The position numbers and the translations under genes were made by a program. Below the pieces are notes generated by a model. The model made no database searches. It saw only the letters and a program-made list of their open reading frames with translations, and had not been told where the DNA came from. Below are positions 1 to 6,724 of a stretch of 24,936 nt of DNA, in pieces. Origin of the DNA: an uncultured Porphyromonas sp. (GTDB lineage: Bacteria; Bacteroidota; Bacteroidia; Bacteroidales; Porphyromonadaceae); contig NZ_CAJPPN010000033.1 in the NCBI RefSeq assembly GCF_905372525.1, positions 1 to 24,936 of the forward strand, in the 5' to 3' direction. Numbering within the stretch: position 1 is the first letter of the stretch; the number at the start of each line of letters is the position of its first letter.

Positions 1-96
1 CCCTCTATGGTATTGCCTCCCCTCCCCGCTCCTTTTCCCCTTCACTCCGCCCTCATCACTTCACCTGCAGGAAGCACGGAGCCCCCCTCTTCGTCT

Positions 97-125
97 CCCC
101 TCTTCTGCGCTCTTTACTAGAGGGG
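97..125. repeat. Hairpin just before palindrome array A
   Basis: CCCCTCT (97-103) pairs with AGAGGGG (119-125) across a 15-nt loop, ending 4 bp before the palindrome array. A similar stem (CTCTCCC/GGGAGAG, 14-nt loop) precedes the second array at 9902-9929. The region 1-96 is C/T-rich and I see no gene in it. Confidence 0.4.
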
Positions 126-129
126 ATGT

Positions 130-191
130 GTGTACACGCGTGTATACAACTGTGTACACGCATGTACACTTCAGTATACACGCGTGTACAC
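130..191. repeat. Palindrome array A: three 18-bp palindromes at 22-bp pitch
   Basis: Three units lie at 130-147, 152-169 and 174-191, separated by 4-bp spacers (aact, ttca). They are GTGTACACGCGTGTATAC, GTGTACACGCATGTACAC and GTATACACGCGTGTACAC. Unit 3 is the exact reverse complement of unit 1. Every unit is strictly alternating purine-pyrimidine. Equivalent arrays occur at 9937-9998 and 15773-15834. No function is known to me. Candidates are a multimeric protein-binding site, a Z-DNA/cruciform element, or the core of a small non-autonomous repeat. Confidence 0.9.
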
Positions 192-400
192 TATACCCCC
201 CTTCGGTAAGCGCTTGTAGAGGGTAGTATCATCCCTATGAGAGGCATCCCTCTGTAGTCCAAGGATACCCGTAGTCGCAGGGCTCCATGGGGGACGGGCA
301 GTCCCCGTGGAGGCAAGAGACAGAGCACGTGCAGCGGGCTACACGTCTCCCCCCGAAGTAGATAAATAGCAGTGTCGCTGGCACAACCGAACAAAAGCAA

Positions 401-408
401 TACCTTTG
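401..408 (+). promoter_or_regulatory. Bacteroidetes-type -7 box for the rpoD leader / structured RNA
   Basis: TACCTTTG matches the Bacteroidetes -7 consensus TAnnTTTG. No clear TTTG -33 box lies 19-21 nt upstream. Initiation about 6-8 nt downstream would start the transcript near 414-416, exactly where the 5' strand of the predicted closing helix of the structured RNA begins. Confidence 0.5.
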
Positions 409-413
409 CAGTT

Positions 414-590
414 CATTAGGTGGACGATCCTATAGGCGGGTCGTCCTGGATGCCCTGATGTTATACGGTCTTCTGCTTGAGACGCCTACCGTCCCGTAAG
501 GACATTGCTCTCGACACATTAAATAAAGGGAGAGCCACACTGATCTATCAAGCAGCGCCAAGACGTTAGTCTCAGGAACCTAAGGTAGAA
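414..590 (+). ncRNA. Candidate structured RNA upstream of rpoD (class unknown)
   Basis: Nested complementary segments make a closed fold. P1 is TTAGGT 416-421 with ACCTAA 578-583. P2 is a 9-bp hairpin, 422-430 with 438-446, including one U-G pair. P3 is CCTGA 454-458 with TCAGG 572-576. P4 is GTCTT 468-472 with AAGAC 560-564, continuing as CTGCTTGA 473-480 with TCAAGCAG 548-555 across a 4-nt bulge (556-559). Two hairpins cap it: GTCC/GGAC 491-503 and GCTCTC/GAGAGC 507-535. A promoter box sits just upstream. No terminator follows, so it may be the long 5' leader of rpoD rather than a free RNA. The length of about 175 nt suits a 6S-like RNA, but the branched tip is not the usual 6S rod. Lengthy pairing is seen; function is inference. 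Confidence 0.5.
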
Positions 591-722
591 AGAATTAGTA
601 AACCATGCGCCTAGTATGTCTGTTCTGCACGGGAGCGGACACTGTGGTGCATATGCCCACTCATGCTCTCCTATGCCCAGCAAGGGACGAGTGAGCCAAC
701 AAATAGAATTGAAGAAGGAAGA

Positions 723-1586
723 ATGAGACAACTAAAGATTTCGAAGTCGATTACTAACCGTGAGAGTGCCTCCCTAGATCGCTACCTGCAGGAGATCGGT
801 CGTGAGGAGCTCATCACCATCGAAGAAGAGGTAGAGCTAGCACAGGCCATCAAGCGTGGTGACCGCCGTGCTCTGGACAAGATGACCCGCGCCAACCTGC
901 GCTTCGTCGTCTCGGTGGCTAAGCAATACCAGAATCAAGGACTCAGCCTACCTGACCTCATCAACGAGGGTAACCTCGGGCTCATCAAAGCAGCAGAGAA
1001 GTTTGACGAGACCCGTGGCTTCAAGTTCATCTCCTACGCAGTCTGGTGGATCCGCCAGTCTATCCTACAAGCCCTGGCGGAGCAAGCCCGTATCGTACGT
1101 CTACCTCTGAATCAGGTAGGGACACTGAACAAGATCACCAAGGCGCTCTCCAAGTTTGAGCAGGAGAACGAGCGTCGTCCTTCCTCCGAGGAGCTCGCTA
1201 AGGAGCTCAATATCCCCGAGGACAAGATCACCGACACGCTAAAAGTCTCTGGCCGTCACATCTCGGTAGATGCCCCCTTCGTCGAGGGCGAGGACAATAG
1301 CCTCCTAGACGTACTCGTCAATGAGGATGCCCCCAATGCCGACCGTTCCCTCATGAACGAATCCCTCTCCCGAGAGATAGACCACGTCCTCTCCAAGCTC
1401 TCCGAGCGCGAGGCAGAGATCGTCAAGCTCTTCTTCGGCATCGGAGGTCATCAGGAGATGACCCTAGAGGAGATAGGGCTGAAGTTCAACCTCACTCGTG
1501 AGCGCGTCCGCCAGATCAAGGAGAAGGCTATCCGTCGCCTACGTCAGGATGGCTTCTGCGCTCCCCTAAAGCCCTACCTCGGATAG
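723..1586 (+). CDS. rpoD: Primary RNA polymerase sigma factor RpoD (sigma-70/SigA), 287 aa
   Basis: This is the housekeeping sigma factor, which directs core RNA polymerase to most promoters. The protein starts MRQLKISKSI, typical of Bacteroidetes RpoD, and has region 1.2, region 2 (NLGLIKAAEKFDETRGFKFI, then SYAVWWIRQSI for -10 recognition and melting), region 3, and region 4 ending in the helix-turn-helix LTRERVRQIKEKAIRRLR. The negatively charged region 1.1 of proteobacterial RpoD is absent, as is normal for this phylum; 287 aa is the family's usual length here. An in-frame ATG at 663 would add 20 residues unlike the family, so 723, preceded by a purine-rich stretch, is preferred. A strong terminator follows at 1628-1671, and the long leader contains a candidate structured RNA and palindrome array A. 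Confidence 0.97.
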   Translation: MRQLKISKSITNRESASLDRYLQEIGREELITIEEEVELAQAIKRGDRRALDKMTRANLRFVVSVAKQYQNQGLSLPDLINEGNLGLIKAAEKFDETRGFKFISYAVWWIRQSILQALAEQARIVRLPLNQVGTLNKITKALSKFEQENERRPSSEELAKELNIPEDKITDTLKVSGRHISVDAPFVEGEDNSLLDVLVNEDAPNADRSLMNESLSREIDHVLSKLSEREAEIVKLFFGIGGHQEMTLEEIGLKFNLTRERVRQIKEKAIRRLRQDGFCAPLKPYLG

Positions 1587-1627
1587 TAGACCGTCTAGAG
1601 CTACCACGACACGCCCCTCTGCACAGA

Positions 1628-1671
1628 AGTAATGGCTACACACGGGAGCGTGTATAGCCATTACTCTTTTC
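1628..1671 (+). terminator. Rho-independent terminator of rpoD
   Basis: A 17-bp stem (1628-1644 with 1649-1665, one mismatch) closes on a GGAG loop and is followed by CTCTTTTC. It separates rpoD from the downstream metal-transport operon, whose first ATG is only about 36 bp further on. Confidence 0.85.
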
Positions 1672-1707
1672 TCCCAAGGCCACAGGCCACGATATGCCCC
1701 GAGGACA

Positions 1708-2685
1708 ATGAAGTGCCACAGAACCCTTGACCTGATCAGATGGCTTCACCGCATCGGACTGCTGCCACAGCGTCTGACCCGGCGGACAGCCGCTGAGGAC
1801 CTGCTGAAGGCTCTCTATGAGGGTCGCAGCCAGGGTACACCTATCTCGGCCCTCCCCCCTACGCTAGACCTGAGTCAGCCAGCTCTCCAGGAGCTGCTGA
1901 CCGATCTGAGGGAAGCAGGCTTCCTCTATCCCAACAACCTCGAGCTGACCCCCGAGGGAGTACGTCGGGCGATCGAGCTGACACGTGCTCACCGCCTCTA
2001 TGAGCTCTATCTAGCCGAGCACTCGGGCTATTCCCCCGAGGACTGGCATAGACTCGCTCACACCAAGGAGCATGAGCTGACCGAGGAGGAGCACAAGCGC
2101 ATCGCCAAGCTCCTAGGCAACCCGCTCTACGACCCTCATGGAGACCCTATCCCCACGAGCGAAGGACGGCGACCCGATCAGCCCCTAGCCCTCCCCCTCG
2201 AGGAGCTCGTACCCCATCGCTGGTACTTCGTGCTCCACATCGAGGACGACGAGGCTGTGAGCTTCCAGAGACTCTCAGCCCTAGGGCTCACCAGAGACTC
2301 TATCTTCGCTCTGGAGGAGCTGACTCCAGCCCTATGTACGATTCGCTACGAGGGGGAGACCTTCTCCTTCCCCACCTCTATGCTCCTTGCCTTGACTCTG
2401 CGTCAGGCCTCCGAGGAGGAGGTCACACAGACCCATGCCGACCGAGCCCAGCGACTGACCCGTCTCCCCCTAGGTGTGGAGGCAAAGGTCGTCGCCCTAT
2501 CACCTGCCTGCCGAGGGGCAATGCGTCGCAGGCTCATGGACCTGGGCTTCGTATCAGGTAGTACCATCAGTGTCGATATGCGTAGCCCCCTAGGCAACCC
2601 TACAGCCTACATCGTGCGTGGTGCAGCCATCGCCCTCAGAGATGACCAAGCCCGCTATATCCTCATACAGTCCCCGACTCAATGA
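1708..2685 (+). CDS. DtxR/MntR-family metal-dependent regulator fused to a C-terminal FeoA domain, 325 aa
   Basis: It probably senses Fe(II) or Mn(II) and controls the downstream feoB, while its FeoA part may act on FeoB directly. Residues about 20-95 form the winged HTH. Residues 95-150 match the DtxR metal/dimer domain: H95, E99, H114, E121 and H122 line up at constant offset with DtxR His79, Glu83, His98, Glu105 and His106, and the position of DtxR Cys102 is His118. The NPLYDPHGDPIP stretch (138-149) fits the family's NPxxxPxGxPIP signature. Residues about 165-240 look like an SH3-like domain, and about 250-322 are a FeoA domain (MRRRLMDLGFVSGSTI). The stop codon overlaps the feoB start by 4 nt (ATGA), so the two are translationally coupled. 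The regulator role is inferred from family; the metal preference is unknown. Confidence 0.88.
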   Translation: MKCHRTLDLIRWLHRIGLLPQRLTRRTAAEDLLKALYEGRSQGTPISALPPTLDLSQPALQELLTDLREAGFLYPNNLELTPEGVRRAIELTRAHRLYELYLAEHSGYSPEDWHRLAHTKEHELTEEEHKRIAKLLGNPLYDPHGDPIPTSEGRRPDQPLALPLEELVPHRWYFVLHIEDDEAVSFQRLSALGLTRDSIFALEELTPALCTIRYEGETFSFPTSMLLALTLRQASEEEVTQTHADRAQRLTRLPLGVEAKVVALSPACRGAMRRRLMDLGFVSGSTISVDMRSPLGNPTAYIVRGAAIALRDDQARYILIQSPTQ

Positions 2686-4832
2686 AGACCCCGATATCCT
2701 CCTGCTCTCATCCAGACTCCCCCTGCATCGCCCCCGAGGCGAAGCTACAGCGACGGGGTGAGGACCTCTCTGACTTCCGCTACACCATCGCCCTGGCGGG
2801 CAACCCCAATACGGGTAAGAGTACCGTCTTCAATGCGCTCACCGGGCTCAAGCAGCATACGGGCAACTGGCCCGGTAAGACGGTCGGCAAGGCCGAGGGT
2901 GCCTTCACCTACCGATCAGAGAACTACCGTATTGTAGACCTCCCCGGTACCTATTCCCTCTCCTCTACGAGCGAGGACGAGGAGATAGCACGAGACTTCA
3001 TCCTCTTCTCACAGCCGGATGTGACGGTGATCGTTGCTGATGCGACACGTCTGGAGCGCAATATGAACCTCCTACTCCAGGTACTCCAGATCACCGATCG
3101 TGCCGTACTCTGCGTGAACCTCCTAGACGAGGCTCGACGCAACAAAATAGAGATCGACCTCAGTGCGCTCTCCCGACGCCTCGGGATACCTGTCGTGGGG
3201 GCTAGTGCCCGATCTGGGAAAGGGATCGATGAGCTCCTCAGCACCGTGCGAGCCGTGGCTACGGGAGACATCCAGTGCCGCCCCTACCGCAAGAGCAGTC
3301 TACCCGAGCATACAGCCCGCCTCGTAGCAGAGCTAGAGCAGGTAGTAGGACAGTACTATCCAGAGGTACCCAACAAGCAGTGGATCGCCTACCGCCTCAT
3401 CGAGGACGACCCCTCGGTGACAAGTCACTTCTCCCATCCAGAGCTCCTCAGCAAGGCACGTGAGATACACCTAGTGATCGGGGACAACTTCCACGATCAG
3501 TGGACCGAGGCTATCTACGCTGACGCCTATAGGATCTGCTCAGAGGTCGTAGTACAGGCCTACGCTGGGGGGCGTCTCCCCCTAGACGTCCGCCTAGATA
3601 GGATCTTGACGAGTCGTAGATGGGGCTTCCCGATCATGCTCCTTCTGCTCGGGGGAGTCTTCTGGCTCACGATCATCGGCTCCAATGTCCCTTCGCAGTT
3701 CCTGAGCGATATTCTTATTGGCTACATGCACCCCTTGCTCAAGGGGGCGATGGAGCACCTCAGTGCTCCCAGCTGGCTATCGGGCTTCCTCATCGATGGG
3801 GTGTACCTCTCTACGGTATGGGTGGTCTCGGTGATGCTCCCTCCGATGGCTATCTTCTTCCCGCTCTTCACCCTGCTGGAGGACTTTGGTTATCTACCGC
3901 GTGTGGCCTTCAACCTCGATGAACTCTTCCGCAGATGTGGGGCGCACGGCAAGCAGGCACTGACGATGAGTATGGGCTTTGGGTGCAACGCTGCTGGTGT
4001 TGTCTCCACTCGGATCATTGACAGTGAGCGGGAGCGACTGATCGCTATCATCACTAACAACTTCTCCCTGTGTAATGGTCGCTGGCCAACCCAGATCCTC
4101 CTAGCCTCGCTCTTCATCGGTGCAGCTGTACCTACGGCCTATGCTCCGATCGCTAGTATCGGGGCCGTGCTAGCGATCGTCCTACTGGGGATAGGGGTCA
4201 TGTTTGCCTCTTCGTGGATCCTCTCGCACACCGTGCTGATGGGCGAGGTATCGACCTTCCACCTAGAGCTCCCACCCTATCGTCCACCACAGTTCTGGCG
4301 GACACTCTATACCTCTCTGATCGACCGCACCCTGATCGTCCTGTGGCGAGCCGTGGTCTTCGCAGCGCCTGCTGGAGCTGTGATCTGGCTATCATGCAAC
4401 CTACATATCGGAGGGAGTAGTATCGCCGAGCACCTCATCGGCTGGCTCAACTATCCCGGCTGGCTCATGGGACTCAACGGGGTAATCCTGCTGGCCTATA
4501 TACTAGCCATCCCAGCTAACGAGATCGTGGTGCCGACCGCACTCATGCTCACGACTCTCGTCGTAGGAGGCTCGGGAGCTGAGGCTGGTGTGCTGATGGA
4601 GGGGGGGACGGCAGAGACCTTTGCCATCCTACAGAGTGGCGGGTGGACGCTCATGACGGGTGTCTGTCTCATGCTCTTCTGCCTGCTACACCATCCCTGT
4701 AGCACGACGATCTACACCATCTACAAGGAGACTGGGAGCATTCGCTGGACACTCCTCTCCATAGCTCTACCGCTAGGTCTCGGGATCATCGTGACGATGA
4801 TCACTGCCGGGCTCTGGAGGCTATTGGGCTAA
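2682..4832 (+). CDS. feoB: FeoB ferrous iron (or manganese) transporter, 716 aa
   Basis: This is an inner-membrane divalent-metal transporter with a cytosolic GTPase. The G domain shows G1 GNPNTGKST (from residue 40), G3 DLPGTYSL (86), G4 NLLD (146) and G5 SARSG (165). Two gate regions and about 8-10 hydrophobic segments follow (residues about 310-716). The first gate reads GFGCNAAGVVSTRIID, the version I associate with Bacteroidetes and clostridia, rather than the GFGCNVPAI form of E. coli FeoB. An N-terminal extension of about 33 residues holds two cysteines (CSHPDSPC). It overlaps the regulator/FeoA gene by 4 nt, and a terminator follows at 4929-4967. Porphyromonas gingivalis has two FeoB proteins, one linked to iron and one to manganese; which this corresponds to cannot be told from sequence alone. 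Confidence 0.94.
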   Translation: MKTPISSCSHPDSPCIAPEAKLQRRGEDLSDFRYTIALAGNPNTGKSTVFNALTGLKQHTGNWPGKTVGKAEGAFTYRSENYRIVDLPGTYSLSSTSEDEEIARDFILFSQPDVTVIVADATRLERNMNLLLQVLQITDRAVLCVNLLDEARRNKIEIDLSALSRRLGIPVVGASARSGKGIDELLSTVRAVATGDIQCRPYRKSSLPEHTARLVAELEQVVGQYYPEVPNKQWIAYRLIEDDPSVTSHFSHPELLSKAREIHLVIGDNFHDQWTEAIYADAYRICSEVVVQAYAGGRLPLDVRLDRILTSRRWGFPIMLLLLGGVFWLTIIGSNVPSQFLSDILIGYMHPLLKGAMEHLSAPSWLSGFLIDGVYLSTVWVVSVMLPPMAIFFPLFTLLEDFGYLPRVAFNLDELFRRCGAHGKQALTMSMGFGCNAAGVVSTRIIDSERERLIAIITNNFSLCNGRWPTQILLASLFIGAAVPTAYAPIASIGAVLAIVLLGIGVMFASSWILSHTVLMGEVSTFHLELPPYRPPQFWRTLYTSLIDRTLIVLWRAVVFAAPAGAVIWLSCNLHIGGSSIAEHLIGWLNYPGWLMGLNGVILLAYILAIPANEIVVPTALMLTTLVVGGSGAEAGVLMEGGTAETFAILQSGGWTLMTGVCLMLFCLLHHPCSTTIYTIYKETGSIRWTLLSIALPLGLGIIVTMITAGLWRLLG

Positions 4833-4928
4833 CCACATTAGACGGCGGTTATTGGCTTCCTCCTCAGGAAGGAGACTCTGCACCCTCGAAGCAAAGCTCC
4901 CGCCCCAAGGCTAGTGATAAAAACACAA

Positions 4929-4967
4929 GGGGGGAGAGGATCACTTGATCCTCTCCCCCTCTTATAT
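4929..4967 (+). terminator. Terminator after feoB
   Basis: The stem GGGGAGAGGATCA (4931-4943) pairs with TGATCCTCTCCCC (4946-4958), extended by G-C pairs at the base and followed by CTCTTAT. It is a long GC-rich hairpin with a modest T tract, about 100 bp after the feoB stop. Confidence 0.7.
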
Positions 4968-5138
4968 TCTTAGGCCTTCACCTTCTCCGAGTCCGTATAG
5001 GAGTTATCGAGATAGGTAGATTTGGGAGGCAGAGAAGAGGTACCCCTAGGTAGAGGGGTATAGATGCCAGAGGGATAGGAAAGCCTCTAATGTCCTACAC
5101 ATAGGAGAGGGAGGGAGTTCGCTCCTACCGCACCTGTC

Positions 5139-5190
5139 CCAGAGCAAGGTAAAAGGGAATACCAGAGCGAGGTAAAAGGGGATGCCAGAG
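5139..5190. repeat. Short tandem repeat, 23-bp unit, about 2.3 copies
   Basis: Units at 5139-5161 and 5162-5184 share CCAGAGCRAGGTAAAAGGG and are followed by a partial third copy (CCAGAG, 5185-5190). A degenerate relative (GATGCCAGAG) occurs near 5063. They lie in a 490-bp gap (4833-5325) in which I see no gene, only these repeats and two hairpins. Confidence 0.7.
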
Positions 5191-5198
5191 ACCAAAGA

Positions 5199-5250
5199 AG
5201 AGCGGCTGCACCCTCGGGAGATGATCGTCCCGACATGGTGCAGCCGCTCT
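5199..5250 (-). terminator. Terminator hairpin after the thioredoxin gene
   Basis: A 14-bp stem (5199-5212 with 5237-5250) encloses a nested CGGGA/TCCCG helix. Read on the minus strand it is followed by CTTCTTTGG. It lies downstream of the minus-strand thioredoxin-family gene; between them at about 5264-5306 a 15-bp segment (CCAGCGTGATCTCTC) is duplicated in tandem. Confidence 0.6.
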
Positions 5251-5325
5251 ATGCTACTAGCCCTGGGAGCTACTCTCCCAGCGTGATCTCTCCCAGCGTG
5301 ATCTCTCGGAGAGAGGGGCTATTCG

Positions 5326-5838
5326 TTACTTCCCTTTGTAGATCTGGGCGATTGTCTCCTCGATCTGCTCGGCAGTGAGGTCTCCGACAGTCTGGATAGG
5401 AGTTCCCGTCATCGGGATGAATAGAACCATCGGGATACTACGTACGCCGAAGATCTGGGAGAGTTCGGCTTCGTTATCGACATTGACCTTGTAGACGTCC
5501 ACCTTGCCCGCATACTTCTTAGCGGCAGCCTCGAGCTTAGGAGAGAGGCTACGGCAAGGCCCGCACCAGTCGGCATAGAAGTCGATGATCGCAGGACGGG
5601 ACCCCTTGAAGACGAACTTATTGGGGTTTTCCTTATAGTCATAGATATTGGCACGCAGGTAGGCGGCATCGATGTGGCGTACAGGTGAGGCCTCTGCTGC
5701 GGGAGCAGCCTCTGGGGTCTCCGTAGTCTCCGTCTGCGCCTGAGCCTCGGTACTGCTACCTGAGGCTTGGGCTGTACAGGCCTGAGCGGTAAAGAGACTC
5801 ATCGTAGCGAACCCGAGGGTGAGCAAGATCTTCTTCAT
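5326..5838 (-). CDS. Exported thioredoxin-family protein with intact WCGPC, 170 aa
   Basis: This is probably a periplasmic or membrane-anchored thiol-disulfide oxidoreductase. Residues 1-20 are a signal peptide (MKKILLTLGF...), with Cys21 as a possible lipid-attachment site, although the lipobox (AQAC) is poor. Residues 22-50 are a low-complexity Ala/Glu/Thr linker. The thioredoxin fold spans about 60-170, with the active site WCGPC at 91-95 and the cis-proline in RSIPMVLF (Pro136). A paralogue lies 150 bp upstream on the same strand. The substrate is unknown; roles in envelope disulfide reduction or oxidative stress are possible. Confidence 0.9.
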   Translation of the reverse strand: MKKILLTLGFATMSLFTAQACTAQASGSSTEAQAQTETTETPEAAPAAEASPVRHIDAAYLRANIYDYKENPNKFVFKGSRPAIIDFYADWCGPCRSLSPKLEAAAKKYAGKVDVYKVNVDNEAELSQIFGVRSIPMVLFIPMTGTPIQTVGDLTAEQIEETIAQIYKGK

Positions 5839-5988
5839 AATGTGTTAGCTTAATCTTTCTAATAAGTACTTTCTCTGTTAAACGCAAATAGGTAGCTTTT
5901 GTTCATAGGCACAGCTTCGGGAGGCCTCTGCCGACTACAGCAGGGCATCTGATGGGGAGGGAGCTAGGGCGGGTGTGGAGAGGGAGCA

Positions 5989-6555
5989 TTAGTCCTCCCT
6001 ATAGACCTCGGCTATGGCTCGTTCTATGTAGTCGAGGGAGAGATCCCCGACGACCTGCTGTGGGATGCCCTCTAGCGGGATGAAGAGGAGCATCGGGATC
6101 GTCGCTACATGCTCTGTGCCCTCGGGCTGGCTACTATGTCCTACCGAGCCCATACGTAGTCCGTAGAGGTCGGCTAGCTCTGACTCACGGGAGATATTGA
6201 CACCATAGACATCTATCTTACTAGCATACCGCTTGGCTACTGCCTCTACCTTGGGGAGTAGGCTACGAGAGACCTCATCACCCTCAGCATAGAATAGTAT
6301 GACTGCAGGATGGAGCCCCTTGAAGACGAACTCATCGGGCGACTCTCTATAGTCGTACACATGGTCACGCATATAGGACGCATCGATCTGACGTATGGGC
6401 TGTGTGCGCTGCTCTGCCATGGGCTCTGTGGGGCTCTGCGCTCTGGCTTGGTTGCTCCCCCGACTCATCGTCTCAGAGGGACGTGCCGTACAGCTAAGCC
6501 CAAGGAGTAGTGTGAGCAGGGTTAAGACCAAGGAATGGATAGCTCTTGTCATCAT
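5989..6555 (-). CDS. Degenerate thioredoxin-fold lipoprotein-like paralogue lacking active-site cysteines, 188 aa
   Basis: This aligns end to end with the next gene: both have the (R)xIDAxYxR start of the fold, the FVFKG segment, Y-D-Y repeats and the VGDL strand near the end. Residues 1-21 are a hydrophobic signal peptide ending at Cys22, possibly lipid-modified. Where the neighbour has WCGPC this protein has GDEVS (92-96), so both redox cysteines are gone (Asp and Ser). The cis-proline motif (ATIPMLLF, Pro154) is kept, and about 17 residues rich in Gly, Ser and His are inserted just before it. It therefore cannot act as a dithiol oxidoreductase. A binding, chaperone or scaffold role is possible but unproven. 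The reading frame is intact, so it is not an obvious pseudogene. Confidence 0.85.
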   Translation of the reverse strand: MMTRAIHSLVLTLLTLLLGLSCTARPSETMSRGSNQARAQSPTEPMAEQRTQPIRQIDASYMRDHVYDYRESPDEFVFKGLHPAVILFYAEGDEVSRSLLPKVEAVAKRYASKIDVYGVNISRESELADLYGLRMGSVGHSSQPEGTEHVATIPMLLFIPLEGIPQQVVGDLSLDYIERAIAEVYRED

Positions 6556-6644
6556 TGGTTACCTTGATTTATCGTTTGTGTGCTTTGAGCTCCGAAAGAT
6601 ACGGGTATTTCTCCACACACCCAACTCGCTAACCTCCTCTGGAC

Positions 6645-6685
6645 AAAAAGTATGCCGTGCTTAGGCTAGGCTAAGCACGGCATAC
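6645..6685 (-). terminator. Rho-independent terminator of the M16 protease gene
   Basis: A perfect 15-bp stem (6650-6664 with 6671-6685) closes on a 6-nt loop. On the minus strand it is followed directly by CTTTTTG. It lies about 40 bp after the protease stop codon. Confidence 0.9.
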
Positions 6686-6724
6686 AGGCTATCTGGAGCA
6701 CCGCAGGGCGGGCTCACTAGGGGA

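Noticed and set aside
130..191. CRISPR array
   Set aside because: Units are palindromes separated by 4-bp spacers; CRISPR spacers would be about 26-40 bp and unique. No cas genes are seen.
560..600. Signal recognition particle RNA (CAGG...AAGGTAG resembles domain IV)
   Set aside because: The GGAA tetraloop and the symmetric loop are missing, and the segment pairs better within the larger leader fold.
663..722. Longer rpoD start at the ATG at 663
   Set aside because: It would add 20 residues not seen in Bacteroidetes RpoD; the family start MRQLKISKSI is at 723.
4258..4395. Frames opposite feoB (for example minus 4198-4395)
   Set aside because: They are short Arg/Ser-rich shadows of the transporter membrane region.
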